A stretch of 17,723 nucleotides of DNA from Betaproteobacteria bacterium (lineage in GTDB: Bacteria; Pseudomonadota; Gammaproteobacteria; Burkholderiales; SG8-41): NCBI GenBank assembly GCA_029863175.1, contig JAOTVX010000058.1, forward strand, positions 1 to 17,723, in the 5' to 3' direction. Every line of letters starts with the position of its first letter. Position 1 is the first letter of the stretch. A program made the position numbers and the translations under genes. Shown here piece after piece: positions 16,409 through 17,723 of the stretch. Below the pieces are notes generated by a model. That model did not search any database, was not told the DNA's origin, and saw only the letters and a list, made by a program, of their open reading frames with translations.

Positions 16409-17479
16409 TCAGCTCGCAGTCTGCGCCACCGCGCCGCCCGCGATGTACAGCGTGCGCGTCGGGTAGGCGAAGTCCACACCCTCGCGCGCGAAGCGCGCGA
16501 AGATTGCCAGGTTGATCGCCTGCTGCACGTCCATGAAGGTGTTGTAGTCCCGCGTGAGCACGTAGTAGACGACCTCGAACACCAGCGCGGAGTCGCCGTA
16601 CTCCTTGAAGTGCGCGCGATCGAACCGGGTTCCGTCCTGCGCTTCCACCGCCTCGCGCAGCCATTGCGTGATGCGTCCGACCTTCTCATTCGGTGTCTGG
16701 TAAACCACCCCCACGGTGAACAACACGCGGCGCTCGGTCATACGCTGGTAATTATGAATCCGGCTCCTGAGCAAGTCGGCGTTCGAAAAAACCAGCAATT
16801 CACCGTCGAGGCTGCGGATGCGCGTCGTCTTGACGCCCACGCGCTCCACGTTTCCGCGCAGGTTGTCGACCACGATGAAGTCACCTACCACGAACGGTTT
16901 GTCGAGAATGATCGACAGCGACGCGAACAGGTCACTGAGGATGTTTTGCGTCGCAAGCGCAACGGCAATGCCGCCCACGCCCAGGCCAGCGAGCAGCGCG
17001 GTGATGTTGAACCCGAACTGATCGAGCGCGAGCAGGACAACAAAGATCCACAGCAACAGCCGCGCTCCAAATCCGATCAGGCTCAGCGCGGTGGCGCCAT
17101 CCGGGTCGGTTGCGCGTGCGATCGCGACTCTGTGCCTGAGCCAGAAGCCGATCGTGCGATTGCCCCAGAGGGCGACCTGCAGCAGCAACGCAGCAATTGC
17201 CGCGAGCGCGGCAAACCGCTCGACGCCCGCCGGGAGCGTCAGTGACAGCGACGCAGCGTAGGCTGCGATGGGAACGAAAAGCATGAGGCTCGTTCCCCGC
17301 AGCATCTCCGTTACCGCGTCGCCCCATGCGACGCCGGTTCTGCGCGAGAGCGCCGCGAACAGCCTCGCTCCCGCGTAGCGTGCGATGAGCACCGCGACGG
17401 GCACCGCAACGAAAATGCCAAGGGCGATTAGCCAATCCGTGACATCGTTTGCTTCCAGTATCTTCTGCAACAATTTCAT
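16409..17479 (-). CDS. MscS-family mechanosensitive channel
   Basis: 356-aa inner-membrane channel. Hydrophobic segments lie at about 15-34, 64-82, 87-106 and 136-153 before the pore helix GLGVGGIAVALATQNILSDL (165-184), rich in Gly/Ala as in MscS TM3. The beta domain follows (DKPFVVGDFI, then VERVGVKTTRIRSLDGELLVFSNADL, 211-236), and then a mixed alpha/beta C-terminus. It has more membrane segments than E. coli MscS and a length typical of YbdG/MscM-like mid-size members. It opens under membrane tension and vents solutes on hypo-osmotic shock. It is first in a likely operon with otsA, so the solute maker and the release valve share expression. ATG 17479 has no strong ribosome-binding site. 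Confidence 0.92.
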   Translation of the reverse strand: MKLLQKILEANDVTDWLIALGIFVAVPVAVLIARYAGARLFAALSRRTGVAWGDAVTEMLRGTSLMLFVPIAAYAASLSLTLPAGVERFAALAAIAALLLQVALWGNRTIGFWLRHRVAIARATDPDGATALSLIGFGARLLLWIFVVLLALDQFGFNITALLAGLGVGGIAVALATQNILSDLFASLSIILDKPFVVGDFIVVDNLRGNVERVGVKTTRIRSLDGELLVFSNADLLRSRIHNYQRMTERRVLFTVGVVYQTPNEKVGRITQWLREAVEAQDGTRFDRAHFKEYGDSALVFEVVYYVLTRDYNTFMDVQQAINLAIFARFAREGVDFAYPTRTLYIAGGAVAQTAS

Positions 17480-17554
17480 TTAACGGCTTTCACGTTACTG
17501 CCGCGGAACCGGCCCGTACCGCAACAGGGTTACTGCCCATTATTATTGAATCAA

Positions 17555-17584
17555 ATTATCTCATTCGACCGTCATGACGGCCAA
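17555..17584 (-). promoter_or_regulatory. Candidate promoter of the mscS-otsA unit
   Basis: On the minus strand, TTGGCC (17579-17584) and GATAAT (17555-17560) are separated by 18 bp, followed by an A/T-rich stretch. A perfect 12-bp palindrome CCGTCATGACGG (17569-17580) lies within the spacer and touches the -35 box, where a regulator could bind. The match to consensus is moderate. Confidence 0.35.
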
Positions 17585-17622
17585 CGGTCCCCGCGACCCG
17601 GCTCCACGCGCCTTCGCGCTCT

Positions 17623-17723
17623 TCACGCTTCTCGCGCAGTCCCGGTCATCATTCCCGCCGGCGCCAACGCCGCCCATGGCAGCGTCGAGAGCACGTCGTC
17701 GAGCGGGAGCTCACCCCCGGCTT
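17623..17723 (-). CDS. Possible C-terminus of an unidentified gene (partial)
   Basis: A minus-strand frame enters from the right edge and ends in TGA at 17623-17625. The 32 visible residues include GGELPLDDVLSTLPWAALAP, a plausible protein C-terminus with G/C-rich third positions. It is too short to identify. If real, the gene lies upstream of the MscS-like gene on the same strand, with a 143-bp gap that holds the candidate promoter. Confidence 0.3.
   Translation of the reverse strand, partial: AGGELPLDDVLSTLPWAALAPAGMMTGTAREA

Noticed and set aside
14901..16466. Plus-strand frame of 521 codons opposite otsA
   Set aside because: Antisense shadow of a clear GT20 gene.
16386..16664. N-terminal extension of OtsA
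   Set aside because: The extra residues come from the channel gene read in another frame. ATG 16385 has a proper ribosome-binding site and the family N-terminus starts there.

Overview
The window comes from a GC-rich proteobacterium. Gene content and protein style suggest Beta- or Gammaproteobacteria, but nothing here fixes the genus. Every convincing gene is on the minus strand, so genes are transcribed from high to low coordinates. The common theme is osmotic stress: making, recapturing and releasing compatible solutes, and moving cations.

Core region (about 1198-8850). A near-consensus sigma-70 promoter with an overlapping inverted-repeat operator drives a MarR-family regulator (ectR). 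It is followed on the same strand by ectA, ectB, ectC and ectD (ectoine and 5-hydroxyectoine synthesis) and then by ehuB, ehuC, ehuD and ehuA (ectoine/hydroxyectoine ABC importer). Gaps are 72 bp or less, or genes overlap, except between ehuC and ehuD. That makes a probable single regulated unit of synthesis plus re-uptake. No ectoine degradation genes (eut/doe type) and no ask_ect aspartokinase are visible in the window.

The ehuC-ehuD junction is broken by about 554 bp of non-coding sequence bounded by a perfect 22-bp inverted repeat and filled with nested inverted repeats and REP-like hairpins (2637-3190). It looks like a MITE-like or REP-like insertion that separated ehuD from its likely ribosome-binding site. 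This is the most unusual structure in the window.

Left of the core is a secreted protein made of two roughly 60% identical repeats (244-1110). At the left edge is the N-terminus of what looks like an MnhE-type Na+/H+ antiporter subunit.

Right of the core (8850-17723) come a possible gene remnant on the plus strand, a slipin/NfeD membrane-protease pair overlapping by ATGA, a class I glutamine amidotransferase (peptidase C26-like) next to a GCS2/YbdK carboxylate-amine ligase, a CPA2-type cation/proton antiporter, trehalose-6-phosphate synthase (otsA) and an MscS-family mechanosensitive channel. otsA and the channel gene are 23 bp apart, pairing synthesis of an osmolyte with a release valve. 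The right edge may hold the C-terminus of one more minus-strand gene.

Taken together: ectoine, hydroxyectoine and trehalose are made on hyperosmotic shock, leaked ectoines are recaptured by Ehu, solutes are vented by MscS on hypo-osmotic shock, and antiporters adjust Na+/K+. The first-order gene identities are secure. The single-operon claim, the mobility of the 554-bp element and the cross-talk between modules are inferences.
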